From: Amycolatopsis nigrescens CSC17Ta-90
GTDB lineage: Bacteria > Actinomycetota > Actinomycetes > Mycobacteriales > Pseudonocardiaceae
DNA length: 64,000 nucleotides
Reading direction: 5' to 3'
NCBI RefSeq assembly: GCF_000384315.1
Contig: NZ_ARVW01000001.1
Coordinates: forward strand, 5,084,157-5,148,156
Shown one piece after another: positions 8,488-18,606 of this stretch (its first letter is position 1; every line of letters begins with the position of its first letter). The translations under genes were made by a program, and so were the position numbers. The notes below the pieces were generated by a model that worked only from the letters and a program-made list of their open reading frames with translations, ran no database searches and was not told the origin of the DNA.

Positions 8488-8915
8488 CCGGACCAATCGG
8501 TATGCGCTAACTCGTTGGCGCGTTGTCAGTAGTGAACCTGCTTTGCCGGTCAGGGCATCATTTGCGTTCGGCCTTGCCTTTGTCTCGCCCATGAACTCCT
8601 TCGAACGCATGGTCGGATACTTGCTGAGAGTTAGGTCGGTTGCGGACTTGCGTGCCAGTGGTGTGCACTGGGCGGCTAGAAGACGAGTCATATACGTTTC
8701 ACGCCGCCTTGAATCTTACCCGAATGGCCTAGTCGGCCTCACGTGGATGCACGGAGTGGTTGTCGGGGAAGCTTAGGCTATTTTGCGCTTGCTCGTCCGC
8801 CGCGTCTCGGATCGGTGTAGCACGCAAGCCTGCGCGTGCGACTGAATTTCCGTTCGCCTTGCATGCGTTGAGGGTGGGTTGATGTGTTCTGCGGGCCAGG
8901 GGCGGTATCGAGTGC

Positions 8916-8921
8916 TACGAT
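8916..8921 (+). promoter_or_regulatory. Candidate -10 element for the dpdE-dpdD operon
   Basis: TACGAT lies seven bases before an ATG at 8929 and about 30 bases before the dpdE GTG, the spacing expected for an actinobacterial promoter with a very short or leaderless message. No convincing -35 hexamer is visible, so this is tentative. Confidence 0.3.
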
Positions 8922-8951
8922 CGGGAAGATGTTGTCCTGGCGTGCGAGCGG

Positions 8952-11900
8952 GTGGGCTTGCTGAACAGATTCTCCTCGGTGAACGGATTCATTGGGCAAT
9001 GGGTTCGGGTGTCCGACAACGATCTCGGTTTCGGCTTCTGCAAGGCGAAACGTGACAACGACAGTGCTGTGGTCGTCTACACCGACGTGCCTCGTGTATC
9101 TGAAACAGAAGTGGTTGTACCCGCTTCGCGCCTGACCGCGCCAAAAGTCTCGCCGGGTACGAGGGTCTGGTTGCCAGGCGACGTTTTTGGCTGGCGGTCG
9201 GGGGAGATCACGTCCGCGTCCGGCTTCGGGGAGTACTGGGTGCGCTTGGCAGGCTCCGGTCAGGACGTAAAGGTGCACGGATCGAAGCTGCTGATCCGTT
9301 GGAACGGTCAGTTGCGCGATCCGGTTGCTGCTCTGAAGAGCGGGCTCTGCGATTCACCGGAGTATTACGCTGCGCGTAAGGACTTCCGGGATCGGCTGAT
9401 CGAACAGCGAAGCGCATCCCGCGGTTTCACGGCTGTGCTCTCGGCGCCGGTCGCGCTCTACCAGCACCAGTTGGACACGGTCGCGAGAGTCCTTGCAGAT
9501 CCGGTTCTGCGTTACCTGCTGGCTGATGAAGTGGGGTTGGGGAAGACTGTCGAGGCGGGGCTCGTGCTCCGACAACTACTCCTCGACAACAGCGATTTCA
9601 AGGCGCTGGTGTGTGCACCGAGCACGTTGGTGCAGCAGTGGCGCGACGAACTCTCCGAGCGGTTGCTGCTCGGCAGCGCCTTGCTCGAGAAGCGACTCAA
9701 GATCATCTCCCACGAGCAACTCCTACGCCATGGCGACCTGAGGGATGTCGGCTTGGTGGTGATCGACGAGGCTCACCAGGTGGTTGAGCGCCTGTCCTCC
9801 TTCGAGGTGATGCGGCGGAACCTGCAGAACGCGCGGGGGCTGCTCCTCCTCTCAGCGACGCCGATGAAAGGAAATCTTCCCACCTTCCTGGGATTGCTGA
9901 ACCTGGTCGACCCATCCGCGTTTCCGCTTGACAACGTGGTCGAGTTCCGGAAGCGGGTCGAGTTGCGCGAATCTGCGGCGCAGAGTGTGCAGGCCCTGAT
10001 CTCGCACCGATCGACATTACGCCGGCGCCTGATTGAACTTGACCGCTTGACCGCACTGCATCGTTCGGACCAGGTCATCGTGAAGTTGGCCGACGCTTGC
10101 CGAGCCACCGGGGACGTAGCTTCGCCCATGTGGGCGAAGCTGGCAGATTACGTTCGGGAGACTTACCGCATCAGCCGGCGCATGATCCGGCACCGCCGTG
10201 ACGTCGGACCGGCCGTCGGCTACCCAGTGTCGGGGCGCCAGCCGACCTTCGTGCCACTAGAGGATCCGGCGCGACCTGATGTCGATGATTTTCTCGATGC
10301 GTATAGGGAAAGGTTGGCGGGACGGCTCGATCACGATTTCTACGCACGTACTGTTATGCGAGGCTTGGGAGGCCCGGCCCCCCTCCTGGTACACCTGGAG
10401 AGCGCTCTCAGGGTGAAGGGTCTCATACCAGCAGACATGCGCCCGCTGGTGGAGTCGACCATCGCTCGGCTTCAACTTGTCGGAATCGATGCGCGAGTGC
10501 GACGCGCCCTGGAGGTAGTGGCAGAACGGGTCGCGGCCGGCCAGAAAGTCGTGCTGGTGGCAACCTCCGTGCACACGGCCACCCGCCTGTTGGAGTTGGC
10601 ACGCTCTCGGTGGGGCAGTAAGGTCCGCGGTCACCTGCAGGGGATGGCCCAGCAGGAGGCTGACGACGACGTTATCGAGTTCCTGGAGTCGCGCACGACC
10701 CAACTCCTGGTCGGTGACTACAGCATCGAAGAGGGACGGAACCTCCAGAACGCTGATGTTCTGGTCAACGTGGACTTACCGTTGGACCTCAACAGGCTGG
10801 AGCAGCGGATAGGTCGCCTTGACCGGTTTGCTCGCGGTTCGGGGCCGGCCGAGGTGGTCGTTCTGACTGAGTCCGGCAGCTCCTGGGTGACAGCGCAACT
10901 CGCCATGCTCAACGAAGGTATCGGCATCTTCGATTCGTCCGTGGCCGCTCTGCAGCGCCGTCTCGCGGAGGTGCGCGACAGGTTGATCGAGGCACTGGGC
11001 GAGGACGGGAGTAGCGCTTTCACCCACGACCTGGGCGAACTGCGTTTCGCGCTTGACGAAGAACGGAAGGAGGTGGACCTACTCGAGGAGCTCGAATCCG
11101 TCACCGTCGCAGCTGATTTCGATGAGGTGGGCTTGAGCGATCTGCGAGCGGTCGACGGCAACGAGGAGGAGCTTCGCCAAGCTTTCGCCCGATTGACGTC
11201 CGTGCGCGGTGGTGTCGCGCTTCGCCCGGACGAGGATGAGCGAGGCATTTTGCGCTTCAGGCCCAATTCGCGACGATCCGGCCAAACCAGGATCGATCGG
11301 GTCGGCGGCTTGTCGGAGGATGCCTCCCGCGAGGTCGTTGGATTGCTCGAGCGGACCTACTCCTATTCACGTGACGTCGCCGTGAGTCGGCGTGACGTCT
11401 CCCTTCTCCGGCTGGGTGACCCGCTGGTGGATTGGTTGGAACGTTATCTACGGCAGGACGAGCGCGGCCGTACCCGTGCGATCGTGCGCCGCACCGGAGC
11501 GGTGTGGTCGCCGGAGTTGTGGTTGCATTGCGAGTTCCTCGTCGAGTACGACGATTCGCATATCGACGCCACGGACGAGGGCACTCGGCGTAGGCTGCGC
11601 AGACGCGGTGACGCTCACCTGGCGCCGACCATTGTGCAAACCTGGACCGACGTGCACGGCACGGCGTCGACCGAGTTGCAAGCGGTCTTGGACCCACCGT
11701 TCGATGAACGACGGGGTGACCACGTCTTGAGCGGGCACCGGTGGAAAGCAGTTCTGAAAGAACTCCCCGAGTGGCGCCAGTTGTGCGAGGCAAGCTACGG
11801 CGAGGCTCGCGCACACCTCATGTCCACACCTGCGCTCACCTCCGTGCCGTCGATTGCCCGTGAACGGGCAGTGGCGGAGATGAAATCGCGCTTGGACGTG

Positions 11901-12065
11901 CTGCGCGCCCGAGTTCGTCGCTTACCGACGAGGGCCGAGCGGATGAGTGCCGAAAGCGAGAAGGAGCGGGAGACTGTCCTCGGAAACGCTTTGGTCAAAG
12001 GAGTGGGCAAGCCGGCGGTCTCGCTTATTTCATGTGGAGGTGTAGTGCTGTGGCCGGAGCGCTGA
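8952..12065 (+). CDS. dpdE: DpdE, SNF2-like helicase of the Dpd restriction module
   Basis: Large superfamily-2 DNA translocase. A 130-residue N-terminal part with beta-rich, Tudor/SH3-like character (GQWVRVSDNDLGFGFC) precedes the motor. Walker A is ADEVGLGKTVEAG (G195-T199), the DEAH box is VVIDEAHQ (272-275), motif III is LLLSATPMKG, and the second RecA lobe carries LVGDYSIEEGRNLQNAD and QRIGRLDRFARG. The C-terminal 300 residues are charged and uncharacterised. In the Salmonella system dpdE is among the genes needed for the restriction-like effect. The GTG start has only a weak ribosome site. It is the first gene of a chain in which each gene overlaps or nearly touches the next. Confidence 0.85.
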   Translation: MGLLNRFSSVNGFIGQWVRVSDNDLGFGFCKAKRDNDSAVVVYTDVPRVSETEVVVPASRLTAPKVSPGTRVWLPGDVFGWRSGEITSASGFGEYWVRLAGSGQDVKVHGSKLLIRWNGQLRDPVAALKSGLCDSPEYYAARKDFRDRLIEQRSASRGFTAVLSAPVALYQHQLDTVARVLADPVLRYLLADEVGLGKTVEAGLVLRQLLLDNSDFKALVCAPSTLVQQWRDELSERLLLGSALLEKRLKIISHEQLLRHGDLRDVGLVVIDEAHQVVERLSSFEVMRRNLQNARGLLLLSATPMKGNLPTFLGLLNLVDPSAFPLDNVVEFRKRVELRESAAQSVQALISHRSTLRRRLIELDRLTALHRSDQVIVKLADACRATGDVASPMWAKLADYVRETYRISRRMIRHRRDVGPAVGYPVSGRQPTFVPLEDPARPDVDDFLDAYRERLAGRLDHDFYARTVMRGLGGPAPLLVHLESALRVKGLIPADMRPLVESTIARLQLVGIDARVRRALEVVAERVAAGQKVVLVATSVHTATRLLELARSRWGSKVRGHLQGMAQQEADDDVIEFLESRTTQLLVGDYSIEEGRNLQNADVLVNVDLPLDLNRLEQRIGRLDRFARGSGPAEVVVLTESGSSWVTAQLAMLNEGIGIFDSSVAALQRRLAEVRDRLIEALGEDGSSAFTHDLGELRFALDEERKEVDLLEELESVTVAADFDEVGLSDLRAVDGNEEELRQAFARLTSVRGGVALRPDEDERGILRFRPNSRRSGQTRIDRVGGLSEDASREVVGLLERTYSYSRDVAVSRRDVSLLRLGDPLVDWLERYLRQDERGRTRAIVRRTGAVWSPELWLHCEFLVEYDDSHIDATDEGTRRRLRRRGDAHLAPTIVQTWTDVHGTASTELQAVLDPPFDERRGDHVLSGHRWKAVLKELPEWRQLCEASYGEARAHLMSTPALTSVPSIARERAVAEMKSRLDVLRARVRRLPTRAERMSAESEKERETVLGNALVKGVGKPAVSLISCGGVVLWPER

Positions 12066-14599
12066 TCGCGACCCGAGCCGCCCTGGACGAAGAGGACCGG
12101 CTCCGCGCTGTCTTGGCCGATCCGCACGCTCCCCTGCCCGAGCCCTTCACCGAAGACCTGAACGTTCGGCTTGCCGAGGTGGCACTGGATCCGTCATCTG
12201 GCCGGATGGACCTCGCAGTGCTCCTCCGTCAGGTCCTGCGGAGGTGGAGCCTGCGGAATAACCGCGTCGAGCGAGTGGTGGTGGCGGGCTCGCTCTCAGA
12301 ACGATTGCGCCCGGTCGCGGCCGAGACATGGCTGAGGGAGCAAGCCGGTGACGTCTGGCACGCGATGCCGTGGCAGCCGGCCTGGTTGGACGGTAACGGT
12401 GTACCGGATGTCGCTGCGAACACGGGTCCCATTGTCAAGCCGCGTTTCACGTCCGTCGATCTGCCCGCCGACCCCTTCTTCACTCGCGTGACCGGACACC
12501 GAAGTTACCGTACGCCTGGTCAGCGAGCAGCGTGCAGAGCCGTCGTCTCCGCCCCATCGGGCAGTGCGCTGATAGCCATGCTTCCGACCGGATCGGGCAA
12601 GACAGAGATCGCTCTATGTCTCGCGGAGCGGCACGACAACGCAGTCTGTTTGATCGTCGTGCCGACCATCGCCTTGGCGTACGACTTCGAAAGGCGGTTC
12701 CGGGACCACTACGCGCGCCTGCGTCCCCGAGCTAACAAGACGGCCTTGACGTTCGCCTGGACCAGCGAGACTCCGGAGGGTGAGCGAGAGCGCCTCCGCA
12801 CGGCTGTGCGCGAGGGCCGGCAACCACTACTTGTGACTTCGCCTGAATCTGTGAGTCGCGTGCTGCGCTCCACTCTCATGGATGCCGCGGCGAGCGGTCG
12901 ACTCGGCGGGATTGTCGTGGACGAGGCGCACCTCGTCACTCAGTGGGGACGTGATTTCCGCCCCGAGTTCCGGACACTTGGCCACCTGCGTGCCGAACTG
13001 CTCGACGCTGCCCGGCCGAGCGGGCGGCTGCCCGTCACTCTGATGCTGAGTGCCACTCTGGGGGCGCACGAACTCGAGGACCTGCACGAGCTTTTCGGGA
13101 AGCCCGGTCCCACGACACTGGTCGCGGCCAACGCACTCCGGCCTGAACCAGACATCTGGATCGCGGATGCCGACGATCCGGAAGAACGCGACGCCAGGGT
13201 GCTCGAGACTCTCGCCAATACACCGCGCCCCGCCATCCTCTACGTGACCAGACCAGAGTCCGCCCGGACGTGGGTCGAGCGCCTCCGCGCGCGCGGCTAC
13301 CACCGCGTCTCGGAGGTGACCGGTAAAACCCGCGTCGACAACCGCGCGCAGGTGCTCGCCGCGCTTCGTGGTGGGGAGGGCAGTCCGACACGGACGGACC
13401 TCGTCGTGGCGACTTCTGCGTTCGGACTGGGGATCGATTATCCCCATTTGCGGACCGTGATCCACGCGTGCCTACCGGAAACGGTGGACCGCTGGTACCA
13501 GGAACTGGGGCGCGCGGGACGTGATGGGCAGGCGTCGGGCGCGTTCCTGTTGACAGCGCAGGCTGCGGACCTGCCGGAGGCGGAAAGCCTGACGACGAAA
13601 GTTCTTACGGCCGAGAACGCGCAGCAACGCTGGAACGATCTGTGGTCGCATCGGAAGACGCTGCGCGGCCTCGACTTCCTGGATTTGGAGGGCAACCGAG
13701 GAACGGTCGGTGAGGGCTCCTACAACCGCCGGTGGAATGCGCAACTTGTCCAAGGCCTGGTCGAGTTGAACGCGCTGAAACGCTATCGCGTCGACTTCGA
13801 CGATGTCTTGGCCCTGGAGGAGGAGAGCGGACGGGTACCTGACTGGGCAGCGGTCGAAGTCCGCCGGCCGATAGGGGGACATAAGGCATTCTGGACGGAG
13901 ACGTGGTCCGACTGGCAGAAGGCACAGTGGACGCGCTCCCGGCATGCCCTGGTCGCGATGCGGGGTGTAGCGATGGACGAGTCGCCGGCGTGCACCGCGA
14001 TCGCTTCCTACTATCAGGCCGGCTCGAACGGGCGGGATCTCTTCGGGGTAGCGGCTTGTTTCGTGGAACCCGAGTCGAAGTGTGGTCGGTGTCCGGGTTG
14101 CAGGCGCCGTGGAGTTAAGCCACCCCACGATCCGCCGCCGCGCCCGCCCCAGCGGTGGCCGGTCCGGTTCGAGAGCGCTCCACAATTGTCCGAGTTGGTC
14201 GAGACCGTCGGTGTCGGGAGTGACCTGGTCGTCCTGTGGACTGACGACCACCCTCGAGTGGCTCCGGCTTTGGCGCGCGCTCTGGTGAGCAGGGGGATCA
14301 ATCACCTCGCGGGCTCGGTCGGTGTTATTCCCCAGGAGCCGTCCTGGTTGTTAGTCGACCCCGAGCCGGTCCACCCGGCGGATTTGACACCGTTTTCGTC
14401 CTTCGTCGTCTATGAACGCGACACGAGAATCCCGGGTGCCTGGCTGAACTCGAGCGTACGCCGAGCCAACAGACCCCACGAGTTCTCCGCTGTGGACGTC
14501 CTTCTGGTCGGCCCGAATGTCTCGATCGACGGCCGGGACGTGATCCGGGAACTCAGGGCTGTCAACGCCAGGACCGCACTGCAGATATTGGGAGCTTGA
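12050..14599 (+). CDS. dpdF: DpdF, RecQ-like DEAH helicase
   Basis: RecQ-family helicase of the Dpd system. Motif I is MLPTGSGKTE (179-185), motif II is VVDEAHLVTQWGRDFRPEF (DEAH at 291-294; the following residues are a RecQ trademark), and motif VI is YQELGRAGRDG. A cysteine group C670, C678, C681, C684 could bind zinc. The GTG at 12050 is chosen because GGAGG lies nine bases upstream, giving a 16-base overlap with dpdE; an ATG at 12032 would add six residues. Length (849 residues) fits a helicase with extra N-terminal and C-terminal domains. Its part in restriction is not settled in the literature I recall. Confidence 0.85.
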   Translation: MAGALIATRAALDEEDRLRAVLADPHAPLPEPFTEDLNVRLAEVALDPSSGRMDLAVLLRQVLRRWSLRNNRVERVVVAGSLSERLRPVAAETWLREQAGDVWHAMPWQPAWLDGNGVPDVAANTGPIVKPRFTSVDLPADPFFTRVTGHRSYRTPGQRAACRAVVSAPSGSALIAMLPTGSGKTEIALCLAERHDNAVCLIVVPTIALAYDFERRFRDHYARLRPRANKTALTFAWTSETPEGERERLRTAVREGRQPLLVTSPESVSRVLRSTLMDAAASGRLGGIVVDEAHLVTQWGRDFRPEFRTLGHLRAELLDAARPSGRLPVTLMLSATLGAHELEDLHELFGKPGPTTLVAANALRPEPDIWIADADDPEERDARVLETLANTPRPAILYVTRPESARTWVERLRARGYHRVSEVTGKTRVDNRAQVLAALRGGEGSPTRTDLVVATSAFGLGIDYPHLRTVIHACLPETVDRWYQELGRAGRDGQASGAFLLTAQAADLPEAESLTTKVLTAENAQQRWNDLWSHRKTLRGLDFLDLEGNRGTVGEGSYNRRWNAQLVQGLVELNALKRYRVDFDDVLALEEESGRVPDWAAVEVRRPIGGHKAFWTETWSDWQKAQWTRSRHALVAMRGVAMDESPACTAIASYYQAGSNGRDLFGVAACFVEPESKCGRCPGCRRRGVKPPHDPPPRPPQRWPVRFESAPQLSELVETVGVGSDLVVLWTDDHPRVAPALARALVSRGINHLAGSVGVIPQEPSWLLVDPEPVHPADLTPFSSFVVYERDTRIPGAWLNSSVRRANRPHEFSAVDVLLVGPNVSIDGRDVIRELRAVNARTALQILGA

Positions 14600-15493
14600 G
14601 TGCTCGACTTCCTCGACACGTACGCTCGTGCCAGTGCTCAGGCACTGCTCGTTGTGTGCCGTTACCTCGATTCGCGGCCCAAGGGGCAGGATGGCGCCGC
14701 CCTGCGGGAGGCCTTGCAACCGAGTGCTCTGGTGAAACCCACCGAGTTGAAGGCGAGCATGCTGGGTCCCGCGCTTGCGGTGGGCGAGGCATTGGGCTTT
14801 ATCGAGTCGGACCGTGGCAGGCAACCCGTGTGGACTCTGTCCCGTACCTTAGACAGGCGAGTCCTGGGTGACTCGCCGGGCAGCACACGGGCTTTCTACG
14901 ACAGCGTACTCAGCGTTCTGGGGAAGCAATCCCTCGCCGCCGTCAGCAGCGGTGAGAAGGTCTCCGACATCGTGCTGGGATTCGTGTGGTTGGCCGCACA
15001 GGACCCCCTCGAGCCCGTGTCGACCAACTGGAGCAAAGGGCCGGAGGACATGATCATCAAGGCGGGCCTGAGGCGGGAGATCAACAACGACACTGCGTGG
15101 CGGCCTTTCTACCGCTGGGCCATCAGCCTTGGACTGGCTGTCGAGATCTCGACGGGAACCAAGCGGTCCGCGCTGGTGCCCGACTGCAGCAACGCACTCC
15201 GCAGGGCACTGCCGCGCCTTCCCCGGTCTCTACCGGCGGAGCAGTGGTTTCGCCAGGTGTACTCCGCCCTGCCTGTATTGGGCGATTCTCGCCTGGTCGA
15301 GTTGGTGCCCGGTCTGACGGCCCAGTCTGGTGGCACGGTCATCGGTGGCTCACTGGCACTGGCGCTGCACAAACTCGAACGCGAGGGGCTGGTCGAGTTG
15401 GTTTTCGCAGAGGACGCCGTCGATGCGGTGCTCATCCAACTTGGCGAGCGCACGAAGCGCGTGAACAGGGTGCAGATCTTGGAGAGAGCATGA
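14600..15493 (+). CDS. dpdG: DpdG, small Dpd restriction-module protein
   Basis: The 297-residue protein shows no catalytic motif that I recognise. Its start (GTG) directly follows the dpdF stop, and its stop is overlapped by the dpdH ATG. The predicted content is mostly helical, with a GEALGFIESDRGRQPVWTLS segment that looks like a winged-helix tail and a second such unit near the C-terminus (LALHKLEREGLVELVF). DpdG is the expected gene between dpdF and dpdH, and dpdG is required for the restriction-like phenotype in Salmonella. The name rests on position, size and character. Confidence 0.72.
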   Translation: MLDFLDTYARASAQALLVVCRYLDSRPKGQDGAALREALQPSALVKPTELKASMLGPALAVGEALGFIESDRGRQPVWTLSRTLDRRVLGDSPGSTRAFYDSVLSVLGKQSLAAVSSGEKVSDIVLGFVWLAAQDPLEPVSTNWSKGPEDMIIKAGLRREINNDTAWRPFYRWAISLGLAVEISTGTKRSALVPDCSNALRRALPRLPRSLPAEQWFRQVYSALPVLGDSRLVELVPGLTAQSGGTVIGGSLALALHKLEREGLVELVFAEDAVDAVLIQLGERTKRVNRVQILERA

Positions 15494-18400
15494 CCACGAT
15501 GGAAAGTTTCCTGTGCTGGCGCGCCGACGCGGTGCGAAGGACCGTTTACTCGGACATAGGTGCACTGCCCGGTGACGCCGACGCTGTTTTCCTTGCAGCA
15601 CACACTCCGATGTCGCTCAAACACATCAATGGTGCCGAGGTGGTCAACGGCGACGGCAGCGAACGGGACGTCCTCAGGGTGCTCCTCGCTGGCACAGGCG
15701 ACCCAGACCGCAACACTCTGATCGCCGTAACTGGTGCTCCTGGAGCGGGTAAGAGTCACGTCGTCCGGTGGGTGCACGCGCATCTGAAGCTCGATGAGAG
15801 CCGTTTCCACGTCCTCTACGTGCCGCGAGCGATCCAGACCATCAGGGAGTTGCTCCGCCGCATTGTCCAAGGCCTCCCGGGAGGTGGCGGACAGGAGATA
15901 TTGAAGAGGGTCGACGCGGCGGTGGCCAAGGCCACGCCGGCCGAACTGAGGGACCGCCTCCTTGAGGAGATGCGGTTCGCACTCACCTGGAACCTGCAGC
16001 CGAAGCCCCCGACGGAGGGTGAGACCGAGGACGAATTCGGCAGGCGAGAAGAACGTAACAATATGTTGGGCTACCTGGATGACCAGGGCAAGCGGCGTCA
16101 CGGCCTTGCGGACCTGCTCGCCGTCCCGCCGGTGAACCAGGCGCTGCTGCGGCCGGGACGCGCGCTCGACAACATCGTGAACTCCGTCTACGCCGAGACT
16201 TCTCGGCGAGACGTCGGTAACCGCTTCGAGGTCGACGATCTGCCCCTGCGGGAGGCCGGTGTCCGCTCTGCTCTGCGGGGCGACGCGGAGCTGCTGGGGC
16301 TGTGGACGTCGGTGGGCTCCGATCCGGACATCGCGGTTGACCTGCTCAACGAGGCCGTTCAGGAGGCGCTGCGCAGGGCCCTTGGCTTGCGCGCGACGCA
16401 CGGTGAAACTCTGGACGTCGTCTTCGAACAGGCCCGCAGAGCCCTGCGTCGGGAGGGGAAGGAACTCGTTCTGCTCTTCGAGGACCTGGCACAGTTCGGC
16501 CTCATCGATGGCGAGTTGTACGACCAATTCTCGACCCAACCCGGTACGGACATGGCGCCTCTGCGAGCTGTGTTTGCGGTGACCGACGACCCCTTTCAGC
16601 GGATCGTTGGCACGGTTCGCTCAAGGTTGACGCATCGCTTCGAAATCTCGGATGATGCGCTGGCGAACCGGGAGGTGTTCGTCGCTCGCTACCTCAACCT
16701 CGTGCGGCTCGGGCGAGATGGGGTCGAAGAGGCGTGGCTCCGCGCGTCTTCGGACGGTGATCAGGACTGGGTGAAGAACGCCTGTGACTCCAATGAGCAC
16801 GGGATGCCCTGCCCGGTGCGGAGCAAGTGTCACGCTGGTTTCGGTGCCGTGGATGTGCCGGGATTGGGCGAGGTTGGCCTGTACCCGTACAACGACGTCG
16901 CGATGCGGCGCGCGCTGCAAAGACCCACCACCGATGGGGTTACCCCACGGAGCGATCTGGATGTCTGCGTCTCCGAGACGTTATCGGAAGCGCACGCCCA
17001 CATCGGTCGTGGCACCTACCCGCATCCCCTCGCTTTCGAGAAGTTCAATTCAGACATCAAGCACCCGAAGGCGGTCGTGCTGGACGGCAGGACCGGAGCC
17101 GAAGCTGAGCGCCTCTACCGCGCACTGGTCCTGTGGGGGGACGAGGCACCCTTGGGTCCTGCGGTGGTGGAGGCTTTCAAGCTAGGTGACGTCTTGGGCA
17201 CCCGCGCAACGGAGACGTCGGAGGTCGCACCGAGGGCGCCTCTTAAGGTGCTTCCGGGAAGCGTGAGTGGGCACCATGCGACGCCTGCTCCACCCCAACG
17301 GCCGGTGCCGGCAACGGAAAGCCCTCTTCGGAACTTGTTCCAATGGGAGAACGGCGAGCACCTCACCGACAGAGAGGTGAAGTACTACCGCTCGGCGGTG
17401 TACGGGATGGTGAAGGCGCGACTCAACTTCGACCACGACCTCATCCATTTGACCGGTGTCGCTCAGGAACTGATCGGGAAGGTCTTCAACGTCACCTCGT
17501 TCGACTTCGGGAAGGAGTCGTACGGTCGGACTGCGGCCCGTGGCGCCGTCAAGTTTCGGTTCGAGCGGACGTCGAGTGATGTGAAGGTGCTTGCGGCCGC
17601 GCATTGGTTCAAGGAACATGGCCACTGGGTTCCCGAGAAGGGGCAGTGGCCGTGGCCCGCCGGTTACGACCCGGTCGACCTCATGCTCACGTTGGAACAG
17701 CGCCTCGACGAGTGGGCCGCTGCGGTTCGCACTGAAGTGCTCACCCGGCGCAACACGCGGGACCTTGCCCAGGCAGCGGTTGGGGCACGAGCGATTGCCC
17801 TGGTGTGCGCAGGCGAGGAAGTGGATGAATCGGCGGGGCTCCGCGCGAGTCTTACCGCCAAACCGGCGTCGGCGGGGACCCCATCGACGTGGAGTGAGGT
17901 CGACCAGGCTGCCAGGAGTCTTCTGGAGAGGACGACGATCCTCGAGTTGGTCGGCGATTTGGCCTCTGTGCGCCAGGGGGACGGGGATCCGCAACTCATC
18001 GACGTTACCGTGCTCGACCGGGACCTGGGGGACGCTCTGGCGGCGCCGACCCGTTACCTGCGGCAGGTGGCGGAGGGATTCAGCGAGGTGGAGCCGATCC
18101 TGGCGGTCGCGGCCAAGTCCTTGCTCACGGCTGTGGAACAGTGCGCGGACGAGGCCGTCTCCGAAGCCCGTCACGCGCTCGAAGTACTTGAGAGGGATCT
18201 CGCCGGCGGGAGAGTCCGTGCTGTGGCCAAGGCGGCCGAGGAGTTGGGCGCCCGTGCTGTGAAGAGTGGGTTCTTACGCCCGCCTGATGGTTACAGTGAT
18301 CTGAATTTGGCGGTCGACGTGCTGAAGCAAGCTCCAGTGGACGTCCCTCTCCGATGGACGATAGATCGCACTGCCCCGCCTGGTGATGAAGCCGTGCGTA

Positions 18401-18606
18401 TCCAACGTTGGATGCGCACGGCGATTCGAACGGCAGGCGCCCTGACCAAGATCAGGCAAACCGTCGACTTGACCCGCGAGGAGTGCCTGCGCAACACCCC
18501 CGAATCAGGGGACCTCGATCAGTGTGAGATGTCGGTGCGCCGAAAGTTGGGCGAGGTCGAGTACCAGTTGCGCATGCTCGGTGGAACCGGTGATCCTCAT
18601 GACTGA
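15490..18606 (+). CDS. dpdH: DpdH, large P-loop ATPase
   Basis: STAND/AAA-like ATPase of 1038 residues. Walker A is VTGAPGAGKSHV (G82-S89) and a Walker B-like strand ELVLLFED lies at about 325-332. It is followed by an arginine-bearing TVRSRLTHRFEI stretch that resembles a sensor or arginine-finger region. Cysteines C432, C441 and C447 form a possible metal site. The C-terminal half is rich in charged helices. The ATG at 15490 overlaps the dpdG stop (ATGA), and the frame is open far upstream, but that part lies inside dpdG. It probably powers or regulates the restriction complex; this role is inferred. Confidence 0.8.
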   Translation: MTTMESFLCWRADAVRRTVYSDIGALPGDADAVFLAAHTPMSLKHINGAEVVNGDGSERDVLRVLLAGTGDPDRNTLIAVTGAPGAGKSHVVRWVHAHLKLDESRFHVLYVPRAIQTIRELLRRIVQGLPGGGGQEILKRVDAAVAKATPAELRDRLLEEMRFALTWNLQPKPPTEGETEDEFGRREERNNMLGYLDDQGKRRHGLADLLAVPPVNQALLRPGRALDNIVNSVYAETSRRDVGNRFEVDDLPLREAGVRSALRGDAELLGLWTSVGSDPDIAVDLLNEAVQEALRRALGLRATHGETLDVVFEQARRALRREGKELVLLFEDLAQFGLIDGELYDQFSTQPGTDMAPLRAVFAVTDDPFQRIVGTVRSRLTHRFEISDDALANREVFVARYLNLVRLGRDGVEEAWLRASSDGDQDWVKNACDSNEHGMPCPVRSKCHAGFGAVDVPGLGEVGLYPYNDVAMRRALQRPTTDGVTPRSDLDVCVSETLSEAHAHIGRGTYPHPLAFEKFNSDIKHPKAVVLDGRTGAEAERLYRALVLWGDEAPLGPAVVEAFKLGDVLGTRATETSEVAPRAPLKVLPGSVSGHHATPAPPQRPVPATESPLRNLFQWENGEHLTDREVKYYRSAVYGMVKARLNFDHDLIHLTGVAQELIGKVFNVTSFDFGKESYGRTAARGAVKFRFERTSSDVKVLAAAHWFKEHGHWVPEKGQWPWPAGYDPVDLMLTLEQRLDEWAAAVRTEVLTRRNTRDLAQAAVGARAIALVCAGEEVDESAGLRASLTAKPASAGTPSTWSEVDQAARSLLERTTILELVGDLASVRQGDGDPQLIDVTVLDRDLGDALAAPTRYLRQVAEGFSEVEPILAVAAKSLLTAVEQCADEAVSEARHALEVLERDLAGGRVRAVAKAAEELGARAVKSGFLRPPDGYSDLNLAVDVLKQAPVDVPLRWTIDRTAPPGDEAVRIQRWMRTAIRTAGALTKIRQTVDLTREECLRNTPESGDLDQCEMSVRRKLGEVEYQLRMLGGTGDPHD

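Larger units (their letters stand above)
8278..8951. other. Gene-free gap between modification and restriction modules
   Basis: This 674-base stretch has no recognisable gene. It holds a small hairpin built on AGGCAC/GTGCCT near 8293-8319, a strong 11-bp hairpin (8331-8363), a perfect 24-base palindrome (8464-8487) and a candidate promoter before dpdE. Short open frames exist on both strands (for example 8434-8691 minus and 8543-8776 plus), but their translations match no family I know. Decayed insertion or transfer remnants are possible. Confidence 0.5.

Noticed and set aside
8434-8691. Possible small gene on the minus strand in the 674-base gap
   Set aside because: No recognisable domain or ribosome site, and part of it is the perfect palindrome; coding is not supported.
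14986-15489. Upstream extension of the dpdH frame
   Set aside because: The frame is open but lies wholly inside dpdG; the ATG at 15490 gives the expected ATGA overlap and the family N-terminus.
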